Shown in pieces: positions 38,501 to 46,431 of a stretch of DNA of 64,000 nt. The translations under genes were made by a program, and so were the position numbers. The notes under the pieces were generated by a model. It searched no databases, was not told where the DNA came from, and saw nothing but the letters and a program-made list of their open reading frames with translations. The first letter of the stretch is position 1. Each line of letters begins with the position of its first letter. This stretch comes from Faecalibacillus intestinalis (GTDB lineage: Bacteria; Bacillota_I; Bacilli_A; Erysipelotrichales; Coprobacillaceae): the NCBI RefSeq assembly GCF_003024685.1, contig NZ_PYLQ01000003.1:145762-209761 (forward strand), written 5' to 3'.

Positions 38501-38781
38501 CACCATTCTATGTCATTATGGCAGCAAGTTTTGAACAAGTTATTCGTAATAGAAATCAAAATGAAGATTTTGGTTGTGTCGTTATTTTTGATGAAGCATT
38601 CAATAATATGGATGAACAAAGAATACAAGAAATGATTAAGTTCTATAATGAACGTGAAATACAAACATTTATTGCTGTACCACCTTCAAGAGCAGGTACA
38701 ATTATTCCTTATGTTAATACAAGATTGCTTGTCATTAAACAGGGACAACAATCTTTTGTCGAAGGATTTAGAGATGAATGA
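35545..38781 (+). CDS. jetC: Wadjet SMC-like ATPase JetC
   Basis: A 1078-residue MukB/SbcC-like SMC protein. Walker A GENGTGKST is at residues 30-38; long coiled coils run to about residue 470 and from about 600 to 900 around a hinge; the ABC signature SGGETQT starts at about 980 and Walker B VVIFDEAF at about 1012-1019. It is the DNA loop-extruding motor of Wadjet. The start at 35545 follows AAAGGAGATCACG; the frame extends upstream into jetB but without a ribosome site. It overlaps jetD by 8 bases. Confidence 0.95.
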   Translation: MKTLTKVKLINWHTFSNEEFEIYKNALITGENGTGKSTILDAIQYVLTAGKCKFNKAASDIGNRTLESYIRCKTGIEGHEYARNGDVTTYIALEFYDEKTEKYQIIGTVIDLPAGGRLNRDFFQIIDCKISDVAFIEERRVLTRKEFKKALIDHQQTGIFKDTIKEGESLFGNALGVKSKYFDLVTRALAFKAIDNVYQFIVDFLLKEDFVDIQNLRDSIKHYKVLEEKLKISKKECESLEGVVSQYDTYLDTHFQMDVLECLKEKLQEKQLQAIIDNSQKKYQKINDQLNFVQQKLTQLNQDEETYQERYHRLDESLRENETYNLKNELQKESEQLKKEKEKKENSYQTLITEIKQEIQLLKKVKIPNSYIQILQNQDYQTETLTHAFRNIVEEVSKRTKDVTEKISHLKIEMTQTVDRFNEYCKEYDSLKENQLYYRKEIQELIQLLNEKLTSHYGKIIEVKPLCEYIEVKDEKWRNALEGYLNSQRFDLIIEPEYFEYALLVYEEYKNKRGIYGVGIVDVAKMSRYEDVDVKDTLASQLDCKNTYARWYVNMLLSKVQCVDDVTQLRNYATAITPTCMLYKNYTARAINPRIYNKPYIGLGAIKIQLATIEQELENLKQEIKLQKANYEDLKNGQALLNQSKADHIFYRLDLIDEYHNLLKEYQEINDRYEKLILDDSLISLQEECDAVKKQLEKTKREKEDSLMKKGSLENNLETFKEQLEQTQEEYQLLHEKIVQFEMEHVDVTQVADQQVVIYLKRFSKDFNGMKNDIEQQGNGYQRKANQIENQIVMKMKDYNDDYNIGFENALTDIESYKQRYHQLKEMDIVSKEEKTRQAKLKCEESFKTSFISGLNEKIENAKKDIAELNKGLAQRDFNGETYEFCVSPTSRDDFKEYYKIIQSGKEYMVNNLLSETLSESQRRIMDDLFVKLSSVENDQETEQMLMEYTDYRNYLDYDIKIKYASGDYAYFSKVNKEKSGGETQTPFYVIMAASFEQVIRNRNQNEDFGCVVIFDEAFNNMDEQRIQEMIKFYNEREIQTFIAVPPSRAGTIIPYVNTRLLVIKQGQQSFVEGFRDE

Positions 38782-39967
38782 TTATCGTCAATTGATCTTA
38801 ATAGAGTTTATTAATCGTTATGAAAATAGTAGTTACTATAAAGGTAAAAGCGATGGTCCAAGGAAAATATCTATTGTATTGCATAAAAGATTTCCAGAAT
38901 ATGGACAAAGCTTCTTTTATGAAATTACTGAAGAACTAGAAAATATATCTTTTCAATTAAAAGAAGAAGGAATAGTTACTTTTTCTAAGAAAAGTATTCC
39001 AGGAAATAGAGAAATAATTTTAAATCAAGAAGAAAGCAGTATTAAAAAAATATATCAGGAACTTAAAAGAGTCTCAATTAAAGAAAAAATAATGAATTAT
39101 CTACATCAGCTTGATGAATATCATGTAGAAGGATTTGTGAAAGACTTTATAGATGAAATGAAAAAGAAAATCATGCATGATCAAAGTCTTTCTCCTTATT
39201 TAAAAAGTTATGATTTAGAAGATTTAGATTCTGTTATAAAAATACTTAATGGAATGTATTATCAAGATGAAGAAATTTCATTTAGAAAATTTTCTGAGAA
39301 AATATTAAATGATACTAAGAAATTAATAAAGTATAAAAAAAGAATATTACATATTGTACATGATTTTTATGATGATTCTTTAGAAAATGAAGATGAGGTC
39401 TTTGAAACTTTTTACATTAGAAAGAATCCAGCTTATGTTTACATTAGAGGAAATGCTATTTTTAAAATTAATAATCAACTGATTGATTTAAAACAAATGA
39501 AGCAATATTTTGTTTTACCAAGTTTATGTATTAAAGATTTAACAATTCAAAATATTGATGCAAAACAAGTAATGACAATTGAGAATTTAACATCTTTTCA
39601 TGATCTTTCTTTAAATGATAATTTTTATATTTATACAAATGGTTTTCATAATCATGCGATTCAACAATTTTTAATAAAACTTTATGATTTTTTAGGTGAT
39701 GAAGTGAATTATCTTCATTTTGGTGATATTGATGCTGGTGGTTTTCATATATATAACGATTTGTGTAAAAAGACACATATTCCTTTTCAAACGTACCATA
39801 TGGATGTAGATACGTTAAAAAAATATTATATATATACAAAGAAATTAACTAAAAATGATAGAAAAAGATTAAAATCTATGAAAAATAATGAAGTTATTAC
39901 TTACATGTTAAAAAATAATGTCAAGTTAGAACAAGAAATAGTAGGAGATAGCTTTAATGAAAGGTGA
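38774..39967 (+). CDS. jetD: Wadjet nuclease subunit JetD (TOPRIM)
   Basis: A 397-residue JetD protein: N-terminal DUF3322-type region followed by a DUF2220/TOPRIM domain with HFGDIDAGG (Asp at about 318 and 320), the metal-binding site. JetD is related to topoisomerase VI subunit A/Spo11 and makes the double-strand cut in plasmid DNA. The ATG at 38774 sits within the last codons of jetC. The 3' end overlaps the start of a decayed MazG-like gene by 11 bases. Confidence 0.93.
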   Translation: MNDYRQLILIEFINRYENSSYYKGKSDGPRKISIVLHKRFPEYGQSFFYEITEELENISFQLKEEGIVTFSKKSIPGNREIILNQEESSIKKIYQELKRVSIKEKIMNYLHQLDEYHVEGFVKDFIDEMKKKIMHDQSLSPYLKSYDLEDLDSVIKILNGMYYQDEEISFRKFSEKILNDTKKLIKYKKRILHIVHDFYDDSLENEDEVFETFYIRKNPAYVYIRGNAIFKINNQLIDLKQMKQYFVLPSLCIKDLTIQNIDAKQVMTIENLTSFHDLSLNDNFYIYTNGFHNHAIQQFLIKLYDFLGDEVNYLHFGDIDAGGFHIYNDLCKKTHIPFQTYHMDVDTLKKYYIYTKKLTKNDRKRLKSMKNNEVITYMLKNNVKLEQEIVGDSFNER

Positions 39968-40229
39968 AACACTAATACGTTTAGAAAGTTTACAGAAGAT
40001 TGTCTTTCATTCACTAGCTAATTTGGCTAAATCTATATCTATAGAGACAAGCAAACTTTAAGAATGCTACCAATGGGATGATAATAATTACGATTTACAG
40101 CAGATAAAAAAAGAATTAGCAGATGTGATTATTTATTGTCAAGATTTATTGGATTGATTAAATCTAGATGTAGATGAAATTGTTCAAATGAAAATGGTAA
40201 TGAATGAAAAGAAATATCCAATTAAATAA
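39957..40229 (+). pseudogene. MazG-like nucleotide pyrophosphohydrolase, broken
   Basis: The ATG at 39957 overlaps the end of jetD. The frame reads LANLAKSISIETSKL, TAA (40059), ECYQWDDNNYDLQQIKKELADVIIYCQDLLD, TGA (40155), LNLDVDEIVQMKMVMNEKKYPIK, then its natural end. This is the short MazG-like family almost complete in ~90 codons, including the E-x2-E and E-x2-D metal motifs (IETSKL/ECYQW and KKELADV). Only two nonsense changes separate it from an intact gene, so the inactivation is recent. Its position suggests it was a Wadjet-linked accessory gene. Confidence 0.85.
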
Positions 40230-40236
40230 GAGTTGA

Positions 40237-40263
40237 AAAATGGCAGAATATGTCATTTTTTTC
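40237..40263 (+). terminator. Terminator at the end of the Wadjet operon
   Basis: AAAATGGCA / TGTCATTTT stem (one G-U pair) with a GAATA loop, followed by T residues. Confidence 0.65.
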
Positions 40264-40278
40264 TTATTTTGTGATTAT

Positions 40279-40307
40279 TTGCAAAAAAATGTAATTCAGT
40301 ATATAAT
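40279..40307 (+). promoter_or_regulatory. Promoter of the 5-oxoproline transporter operon
   Basis: -35 TTGCAA (40279-40284), 17-base spacer, consensus -10 TATAAT (40302-40307), 28 bases before the start codon. Confidence 0.75.
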
Positions 40308-40335
40308 TTGCAAGTCACTAAGGAGGAAAAATATA

Positions 40336-41046
40336 ATGGGAGACGCTATCAAATTAATCGGGATAGTTATTGTTATCATTGGTTTTGCTTTAAAATTTGA
40401 TACATTAGCTACCGTAGTTGTTGCTGGTATTGTTACAGGTTTAGTTGGTGGAATGTCTATTATGGATATTTTATCAACACTTGGCTCTGCCTTTTTAACA
40501 AATAGAACAGCAACATTATTTATTTTAACATTGCCAGTTATTGGATTATGTGAACGTATGGGTCTACGTGATAAGGCCGTTGATTTTATCAGTGGCATTA
40601 AAAGTGCGACTACAGGTAGATTATTATCTATTTGGCAAGTTATTCGTACTATTGCTTCTGCATTTTCATTACGTATTGGAGGACATCCACAATTCATTCG
40701 TCCTTTAATTAATCCAATGGCACAAGCATGTGCAATTGCTAAATATGGGGAAATTGATGAAAAAACTGAAGATGAAATTAAAGGGATGGCTGCAGGAACA
40801 GAAAACTATGGAAATTTCTTTGCTCAAAACTGTTTTATGGGCTCATCAGGAACTTTATTAATTGTTTCGACTTTAAATGAAATCTTCAAATCAAACAATA
40901 TTGCTCAAGAAGTAACTGCTAATCAAATTGCTTTAAATTCAATTCCAATTGCTGTTATTTCAGTTATTGTGGGTATTGGTTATGCTTTATGGTATGATCG
41001 TAAATTAAAAAAACGTTTTGGTAAAAAGCAAGGAGGAGAAAAATAG
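40336..41046 (+). CDS. 5-oxoproline transporter, DUF969 subunit
   Basis: A 236-residue membrane protein of the DUF969 family with about five hydrophobic segments. The ATG at 40336 follows AAGGAGGAAAAATATA, downstream of the promoter; the longer frame would start within it. With the DUF979 partner and pyroglutamyl peptidase it forms the usual three-gene set, hence the proposed role in moving 5-oxoproline (pyroglutamate) or related compounds. Transport is inferred from this conserved context. Confidence 0.85.
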   Translation: MGDAIKLIGIVIVIIGFALKFDTLATVVVAGIVTGLVGGMSIMDILSTLGSAFLTNRTATLFILTLPVIGLCERMGLRDKAVDFISGIKSATTGRLLSIWQVIRTIASAFSLRIGGHPQFIRPLINPMAQACAIAKYGEIDEKTEDEIKGMAAGTENYGNFFAQNCFMGSSGTLLIVSTLNEIFKSNNIAQEVTANQIALNSIPIAVISVIVGIGYALWYDRKLKKRFGKKQGGEK

Positions 41047-41047
41047 T

Positions 41048-41986
41048 ATGTTAGAAATAGATTGGAATACAAGTACAATTTTAGCAGAAGTTTTCTATTG
41101 TATTATTGGACTTATTTTTGCTTTTACTGGAGTCAATGCTTTAAAAAATAAAGAAGTTGAAAAACGAACAACAACAGCAATCTTTTGGTTTATTTTAGCT
41201 ATTACTTTCATTGCTGGGCCTTATATTCCTACATGGATTACAGGAGCATGTATTATTGTTTTAGCTATCTTAACTGCTGTTGGTTTAGTACAACCAGCAG
41301 CAATGCATATTCCTACTGCTAAAGAAACAAGAGAAAATGCAGATAAATATGGATATAAATCATTTATTCCACCTGTTGTTTTAGCTTTATCAGCAGTAGT
41401 TGTGGCTACATTCTTTACAGATTTAGGAGCAAACAATGCCATTGGTATTAGTGCTGCTATTGGTTTAATTGTTGCTTACTTTATTTTCAAACCTAAATTT
41501 TCTTTACCATTTAAAGATGGTATTCGTTTAACTGATAATGTAGGAACTACAGGTATTTTACCTCAAGTTTTAGCTGCATTAGGTTCATTATTTACAGCTG
41601 CAGGAGTAGGTGCTGTTATTGCTGCAGGAGTAGGTGCTATTATTCCTGAAGGAAATCATTTTATTGCCGTTGCTGTTTATTGTATTGGAATGGCTTTATT
41701 TACAATGATTATGGGTAATGGTTTTGCTGCCTTTGCGGTTATTACAGTGGGTATTGGTTATCCATTCTTAATCGCTCAAGGTGCTAATCCGGTTGTTGTT
41801 GGTGCTTTAGGTTTAACTGCAGGATATTGTGGTACATTAATGACACCAATGGCAGCAAATTTCAATATTATGCCAGCGGCTTTATTGGAAACAAAAAGTA
41901 AATATGCTATAATAATTTCACAATTACCAGTTGCATTAATTATGTTAGCAATACACATTGTTTTAATGTATGTATTAGCTTTCTAG
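41048..41986 (+). CDS. 5-oxoproline transporter, DUF979 subunit
   Basis: A 312-residue membrane protein of the DUF979 family with about nine hydrophobic segments. It starts one base after the DUF969 stop, with AAGGAGGAGAAA as ribosome site. It probably forms one transporter with the DUF969 protein. The pcp gene follows after 11 bases with its own AGGAGG. Confidence 0.85.
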   Translation: MLEIDWNTSTILAEVFYCIIGLIFAFTGVNALKNKEVEKRTTTAIFWFILAITFIAGPYIPTWITGACIIVLAILTAVGLVQPAAMHIPTAKETRENADKYGYKSFIPPVVLALSAVVVATFFTDLGANNAIGISAAIGLIVAYFIFKPKFSLPFKDGIRLTDNVGTTGILPQVLAALGSLFTAAGVGAVIAAGVGAIIPEGNHFIAVAVYCIGMALFTMIMGNGFAAFAVITVGIGYPFLIAQGANPVVVGALGLTAGYCGTLMTPMAANFNIMPAALLETKSKYAIIISQLPVALIMLAIHIVLMYVLAF

Positions 41987-41997
41987 GAGGAAATGAA

Positions 41998-42642
41998 ATG
42001 AAATTATTATTAACTGCATTTGATCCTTTTGGAGGAGAAAAAATCAATCCAGCTTTAGAAGCTGTTAAACGTGTTCAAGACAAAATTGGTGATCTTGAAA
42101 TCGTTAAATTAGAAGTACCAACTGTTTTCTATAAATCAATTGATACAGTTACAAATGCTATTGAAAAAGAACATCCTGATGTCGTTTTATGTATTGGACA
42201 AGCAGGTGGAAGATTTGACATAACACCAGAAAGAGTTGCTATCAATATTAATGATGCACGAATTCCTGATAATGAAGGCAATCAACCATTAAGTGGACCA
42301 ATCTTTGAAGATGGAGAAAATGCTTATTTTTCATCTTTACCAATCAAAGCGATGGTTGCTGAAATTAGAAAAGCAGATATTCCTGCAAGTGTTTCCAATT
42401 CGGCAGGAACTTTTGTATGTAATCATCTAATGTATGGCGTTCTTTATACAATTGCTAAAAAATATCCATCAATGTGTGGTGGATTTATGCATGTACCATT
42501 TATTACAAGCCAAGTTGTTAATCGTCCAACGAATACACCAAGTTTATCACTTGATACAATTGTTAAAGGAATTGAAGCTGCTTGTAAAGCAATTGCTGAA
42601 AATACAGAAGATATTGTTGCTATTGAAGGGCATACACATTAG
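41998..42642 (+). CDS. pcp: Pyroglutamyl-peptidase I
   Basis: A 214-residue cysteine peptidase that removes N-terminal pyroglutamate from peptides. [12 protein letters not shown] at the N-terminus, the Glu motif [15 protein letters not shown], the nucleophile in [10 protein letters not shown] and the catalytic His in GFMHVPF are all intact, and length is standard. Released 5-oxoproline would be the substrate handled by the two transporter-like neighbours. The operon ends in a hairpin terminator seven bases later. Confidence 0.96.
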   Translation: MKLLLTAFDPFGGEKINPALEAVKRVQDKIGDLEIVKLEVPTVFYKSIDTVTNAIEKEHPDVVLCIGQAGGRFDITPERVAININDARIPDNEGNQPLSGPIFEDGENAYFSSLPIKAMVAEIRKADIPASVSNSAGTFVCNHLMYGVLYTIAKKYPSMCGGFMHVPFITSQVVNRPTNTPSLSLDTIVKGIEAACKAIAENTEDIVAIEGHTH

Positions 42643-42648
42643 TTATCA

Positions 42649-42681
42649 AAAACTAGGGTTAGAAATAATTCTAGTTTTTTT
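42649..42681 (+). terminator. Terminator after pcp
   Basis: AAAACTAG / CTAGTTTT arms followed by further T residues. Confidence 0.8.
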
Positions 42682-42701
42682 ATTTTGTCTAAAATATTTT
42701 G

Positions 42702-42730
42702 TTGAAATTTGTAAGATAATCTATTAAATT
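42702..42730 (+). promoter_or_regulatory. Probable promoter of the Mo/Se operon
   Basis: -35 TTGAAA (42702-42707) and -10 TAAATT (42725-42730) with a 17-base spacer, directly upstream of the palindrome over the leader. Confidence 0.5.
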
Positions 42731-42739
42731 ATTTATAGG

Positions 42740-42761
42740 GTTATTCTCATTTGAAAATAAC
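42740..42761. promoter_or_regulatory. ModE-like operator palindrome
   Basis: GTTATTCTCA - TT - TGAAAATAAC: ten-base arms with one mismatch. The GTTAT...ATAAC shape resembles ModE sites, and a ModE-type wHTH protein is encoded in this operon. It lies just after the predicted -10 and ends at the ribosome binding site of moaA, well placed to block transcription. The link to that regulator is inferred. Confidence 0.55.
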
Positions 42762-42770
42762 GGAGGGCTT

Positions 42771-43706
42771 ATGTTAGATTCGTATCAAAGAAAAATAGAT
42801 TATATGCGTATTTCCATTACAGATCGTTGTCATTTTCAATGTGCTTATTGTAAAAGTGATCATCCACAAAAATTAAAACATCAAGATATTTTATCTTATG
42901 AACAATTATTACTCATTGTCGACCAAGCTATCCAATTAGGAATTAATAAATTTAAAATTACAGGTGGGGAACCAACAATTAGAAAAGATTATCTTTTCTT
43001 TATTAAAGAATTAAAGAAAAGAGAGGTAGAAGTAACTTTAACGACGAATGGTTCTTTATTTACTAAAAAAGATTTAGATTGTTTGAAAGAAATAGGAATA
43101 GATGGTATTAATTTTTCAATAGATACACTAGATTTAAGAGAATATTTTTTATTGACGCAACAAGATTGTTTGGAAACAGTTTTAGATAATTTGTTTTATG
43201 CTTATCAACTTAAAATTCCTGTAAAAATTAATTGTGTGATGGATGATACTTTTCATTTAAAGCGTTTGAATGATCTAATGGATTTGATTAAAGATAAAAA
43301 AATTGCAGTGCGTTTTATTGAACTCATGCCTTTAAATAGAGAACAACGAAATCAAAAAATAAAAGATGTTATAAAGTATTTAAAGGAATATCCAATTCAA
43401 GAATATCTAGATAAATTAGGAAATGGCCCAGCACATTATTATACGATAGAAGGTTATGCTGGTTATATTGGTTTTATTGAAGCATTACATTATAAGTTTT
43501 GCCACCAATGTAATCGTCTTCGTTTAACAAGTACAGGAAAGATCAAGCCATGTTTGTTCTATGAAGAAATGTATGATTTGAAGCCATATCTTAATAATGA
43601 AAAACAATTGCGTTTACATCTTGAAAAAGCAATTAAATTAAAACCAAAAGAACATCATTTCGAAGAAAATATTTCTTATACAAGAATGAATGAAATAGGA
43701 GGATAA
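42771..43706 (+). CDS. moaA: GTP 3',8-cyclase MoaA
   Basis: A 311-residue radical-SAM enzyme that converts GTP to 3',8-cyclo-GTP, the first step of molybdopterin synthesis. The SAM cluster cysteines are C20, C24 and C27 (CHFQCAYC); the second, substrate-binding cluster is C244, C247 and C261; the C-terminus ends in the Gly-Gly tail needed for activity. ACGGAGGGC precedes the ATG. First gene of the operon; moaC follows after one base. Confidence 0.96.
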   Translation: MLDSYQRKIDYMRISITDRCHFQCAYCKSDHPQKLKHQDILSYEQLLLIVDQAIQLGINKFKITGGEPTIRKDYLFFIKELKKREVEVTLTTNGSLFTKKDLDCLKEIGIDGINFSIDTLDLREYFLLTQQDCLETVLDNLFYAYQLKIPVKINCVMDDTFHLKRLNDLMDLIKDKKIAVRFIELMPLNREQRNQKIKDVIKYLKEYPIQEYLDKLGNGPAHYYTIEGYAGYIGFIEALHYKFCHQCNRLRLTSTGKIKPCLFYEEMYDLKPYLNNEKQLRLHLEKAIKLKPKEHHFEENISYTRMNEIGG

Positions 43707-43707
43707 T

Positions 43708-44187
43708 ATGGATTTTACACACTTTGATGAAAATGGAAATGCTATTATGGTGGATGTGTCTTCCAAAGACACCACTCAAAGAAGTGCTATTGCTTATGGT
43801 GAAATATATGTTGGTAAAAAAATACTTGAGAAAATTGAAAATCATCAAATGAAAAAAGGTGATGTTCTTTCAGTGGCAAGAATTGCTGGAATTATGGCAG
43901 TAAAGAAAACGAGTGAGATTATTCCTTTATGTCATCCTTTACTTTTAAGCAAGATTACAGTGGACTTTAATATTAATCATGAAAAAGAAGTGATTGAGAC
44001 TTATTGTAAAGTTACATGTCTAGGAAAGACTGGGGTTGAAATGGAAGCACTTCATGGCGTGAGTGCAACCTTACTTACGGTTTATGATATGTCGAAGGCT
44101 GTTAGTAAAGAAATGGAAATTAAAAATATTCATTTAGTTAGTAAAAGTGGTGGAAAGAGTGGTGATTTTAAGTGGCAGGAAAAGTAA
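43708..44187 (+). CDS. moaC: Cyclic pyranopterin monophosphate synthase MoaC
   Basis: A 159-residue MoaC that turns the MoaA product into cPMP. Family motifs include LCHPLLLSKI, VEMEALHGVSATLLTVYDM and the C-terminal KSGGKSG, carrying the active-site Lys residues. Length is standard. GAGGATA precedes the ATG. It overlaps the MOSC-MogA gene by 16 bases. Confidence 0.96.
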   Translation: MDFTHFDENGNAIMVDVSSKDTTQRSAIAYGEIYVGKKILEKIENHQMKKGDVLSVARIAGIMAVKKTSEIIPLCHPLLLSKITVDFNINHEKEVIETYCKVTCLGKTGVEMEALHGVSATLLTVYDMSKAVSKEMEIKNIHLVSKSGGKSGDFKWQEK

Positions 44188-45113
44188 AAGCAATCTGTTT
44201 AAGTAAAAAAAAAGGTACAGCAAAAATACCTGTTGAAAAAATCGAAGTTATTGAAAATTATGGTTTTAAAAATGATGCACATGCGGGTTCTTGGCATCGT
44301 CAGGTTTCCTTGTTATCTTATGAAACAAGAGAAGCATTTAAACAAATGGGTTCTACTGTTGAAGATGGTTCTTTTGGTGAAAATTTACTTATTTCAGGAA
44401 TTGATTTTAATGCAATTGAAGTAGGAACCTGTCTTAAAATAGGTGATGTTATCCTTGAAATTACTCAACTTGGAAAAAGCTGTCATAATCACTGTGCCAT
44501 TTATCATCAAGTAGGAAAATGTATTATGCCCACAAACGGCTTATTTTCACGTGTTTTAAAAGGAGGAACGATTCAATTGAATGATTCAGTTGAAGTTTTA
44601 AAAGAAAAAGACAAACGTTTACGTGTGGCAATTTTAACACTTTCTGATAAAGGCAGTCAGGGCTTAAGAGAAGATTTAAGTGGACCGTACATCCAAGATT
44701 ATTTTAAAGAAAGAGGCTATTATGTCACTTCTTATGAAATCCTTCCTGACGAACAAGCTTTAATTGAACAAGCATTGATTAATTTGTCAGATCGTTGTCA
44801 TAATGATTTGATTATTACTACTGGTGGAACAGGGTTAAGTATGCGAGATGTCACACCAGAAGCCACACTAAAAGTAGCAACACGAAATGTACCGGGTATT
44901 AGTGAAGCAATTCGCTATGAATCAATGAAATATACTAATCGTGCCATGCTTTCAAGAGGCGTATCTATTTTAAGAAATCAAACATTGATTATTAATTTGC
45001 CAGGAAGTTTAAAAGCTGTTAAAGAAAGTTTAGATATTATTATTGATCCTTTAAAACATGGGTTAGAAATTTTAAAAGGAGAGGCACATGATTGTGCTCG
45101 AAACGATGGTTGA
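44172..45113 (+). CDS. mogA: MOSC-MogA fusion protein
   Basis: A 313-residue two-domain protein. Residues about 1-145 are a MOSC domain (KIPVEKIEVIENYGFKNDAHAG, GSFGENL, LGKSCHNHCAIY with cysteines for sulfur or metal handling). Residues about 150-310 are a MogA/MoaB domain (RVAILTLSDKGSQG, TTGGTGLSMRDVTPEA) that adenylylates molybdopterin. The start is GTG 44172 inside moaC. This fusion is known in anaerobic Bacillota; it joins an adenylylation step to a possible sulfur-carrier domain. Confidence 0.9.
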   Translation: MAGKVKAICLSKKKGTAKIPVEKIEVIENYGFKNDAHAGSWHRQVSLLSYETREAFKQMGSTVEDGSFGENLLISGIDFNAIEVGTCLKIGDVILEITQLGKSCHNHCAIYHQVGKCIMPTNGLFSRVLKGGTIQLNDSVEVLKEKDKRLRVAILTLSDKGSQGLREDLSGPYIQDYFKERGYYVTSYEILPDEQALIEQALINLSDRCHNDLIITTGGTGLSMRDVTPEATLKVATRNVPGISEAIRYESMKYTNRAMLSRGVSILRNQTLIINLPGSLKAVKESLDIIIDPLKHGLEILKGEAHDCARNDG

Positions 45114-45783
45114 TTTATCACCTCTTTATGTTTCTTTAAAAACAGCAATTATTACAATTATCATTACTTTCTTTTTAGGTTTATTTCTTGCAAAATGGAC
45201 ATTGAATCGAAAACATGATTTAACGAAAATTATTTTAGATGGTATTTTTACCATGCCTCTTGTTTTACCACCAACCGTTATGGGATTTTTCTTACTAATG
45301 ATCTTTGGGGTTAATCAACCGATTGGAAAACTTTTCTTCTATGTTTTTCATTATAAAATTGCTTTTAGTTTTTCAGCAACAGTTATTGCTGCTGTCGTGA
45401 TTTCTTTTCCTCTAATGTATCGTAGTGCCAAAGCCGCCATGGAACAAGTAAATCATGATTTGATTGATGCAGGAAGAACACTGGGAATGTCAGAAAAGCG
45501 CATTTTCTTTACAGTCATTTTACCTGAAGCTATGCCAGGTATTATTAGTGGGGGTGTTCTATCTTTTGCAAGAGGTTTAGGGGAATTTGGAGCAACGGCT
45601 ATGCTTGCAGGAAATATAGTTGGAAAAACAAGAACTTTACCTTTAGCGGTCTATAGTGAAGTTATGTCAGGAAATTACGATAATGCAGGTGTTTATGTTT
45701 TTATTATCGCTGTTATTTGCTTAATAGCTGTTGTTGGTGTCAATATTTATCAATACTCTCTTAAGAAAAAAAGGAGTTTTTAG
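45088..45783 (+). CDS. modB: Molybdate ABC transporter permease ModB
   Basis: A 231-residue permease with about six transmembrane helices and the binding-protein-dependent loop EQVNHDLIDAGRTLGMSEKRIFFTVILPEAMPGI. The GEFGATAMLAGN segment is typical of ModB. AAAGGAGAGGC precedes the ATG within the end of mogA (26-base overlap). modC and modA follow, completing a molybdate importer that feeds cofactor synthesis in the same operon. Confidence 0.92.
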   Translation: MIVLETMVDLSPLYVSLKTAIITIIITFFLGLFLAKWTLNRKHDLTKIILDGIFTMPLVLPPTVMGFFLLMIFGVNQPIGKLFFYVFHYKIAFSFSATVIAAVVISFPLMYRSAKAAMEQVNHDLIDAGRTLGMSEKRIFFTVILPEAMPGIISGGVLSFARGLGEFGATAMLAGNIVGKTRTLPLAVYSEVMSGNYDNAGVYVFIIAVICLIAVVGVNIYQYSLKKKRSF

Positions 45784-46431
45784 ATGAAATTAGAAGTTGT
45801 AATTTTTAAAAAGTTGGCAGAATACGACTTAGATGTATGTTTTGAAAGTCATGAAGACCGACTTGGCTTAATGGGACCAAGTGGAAGCGGTAAGAGTATG
45901 GTTTTAAAATGTATTGCTGGAATTATAACACCTGATGCAGGACGTATTGTTTTAGATGATGAAGTTTTATTTGACAGCAATTTAAAAATTAATATTTCCC
46001 CACAAAAAAGAAAAATAGGATATATGTTTCAAAATTACGCATTATTTGATCATATGAATGTTTATCAAAACATTGCTGCGCCTTTAAAAGCACATCATGA
46101 AGATAAACAAGTGATTAAAGAAAAAGTGCAACAAATCATGGAAGACTTTCAAATAGATGATTTACAAAAAAGATATCCTCGTCAATTAAGTGGGGGACAA
46201 AAGCAACGTGTAGCTTTAGCACGGTTACTTGTTTATGATACAAAGCTTGTTTTATTAGATGAACCTTTTAGTGCTTTAGACGAAACATTGAAAGAACAGT
46301 TACTTAATGAAACAAAGAAAAAACTTATTGAGTATCAAAAAAAATGTCTGTTTGTAACACATAGTCCAAAGGAAATAGAAATGATGTGTGGTAATAAATT
46401 AAAAATAAAAAGGGGGAGATTGGAAAAATGA
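45784..46431 (+). CDS. modC: Molybdate ABC transporter ATPase ModC (no TOBE domain)
   Basis: A 215-residue ATPase with Walker A GPSGSGKS (about residues 32-39), signature LSGGQKQRV, Walker B LVLLDEP and the switch His in FVTHSPKE. Classical ModC is about 350 residues with a C-terminal TOBE/Mop domain that senses molybdate; it is missing here, so molybdate trans-inhibition is not expected. It starts directly after the modB stop and overlaps modA by four bases. Confidence 0.9.
   Translation: MKLEVVIFKKLAEYDLDVCFESHEDRLGLMGPSGSGKSMVLKCIAGIITPDAGRIVLDDEVLFDSNLKINISPQKRKIGYMFQNYALFDHMNVYQNIAAPLKAHHEDKQVIKEKVQQIMEDFQIDDLQKRYPRQLSGGQKQRVALARLLVYDTKLVLLDEPFSALDETLKEQLLNETKKKLIEYQKKCLFVTHSPKEIEMMCGNKLKIKRGRLEK

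Noticed and set aside
42682..42770. Moco or tungsten-cofactor riboswitch before moaA
   Set aside because: The leader is too short and shows only a simple palindrome over the start region.
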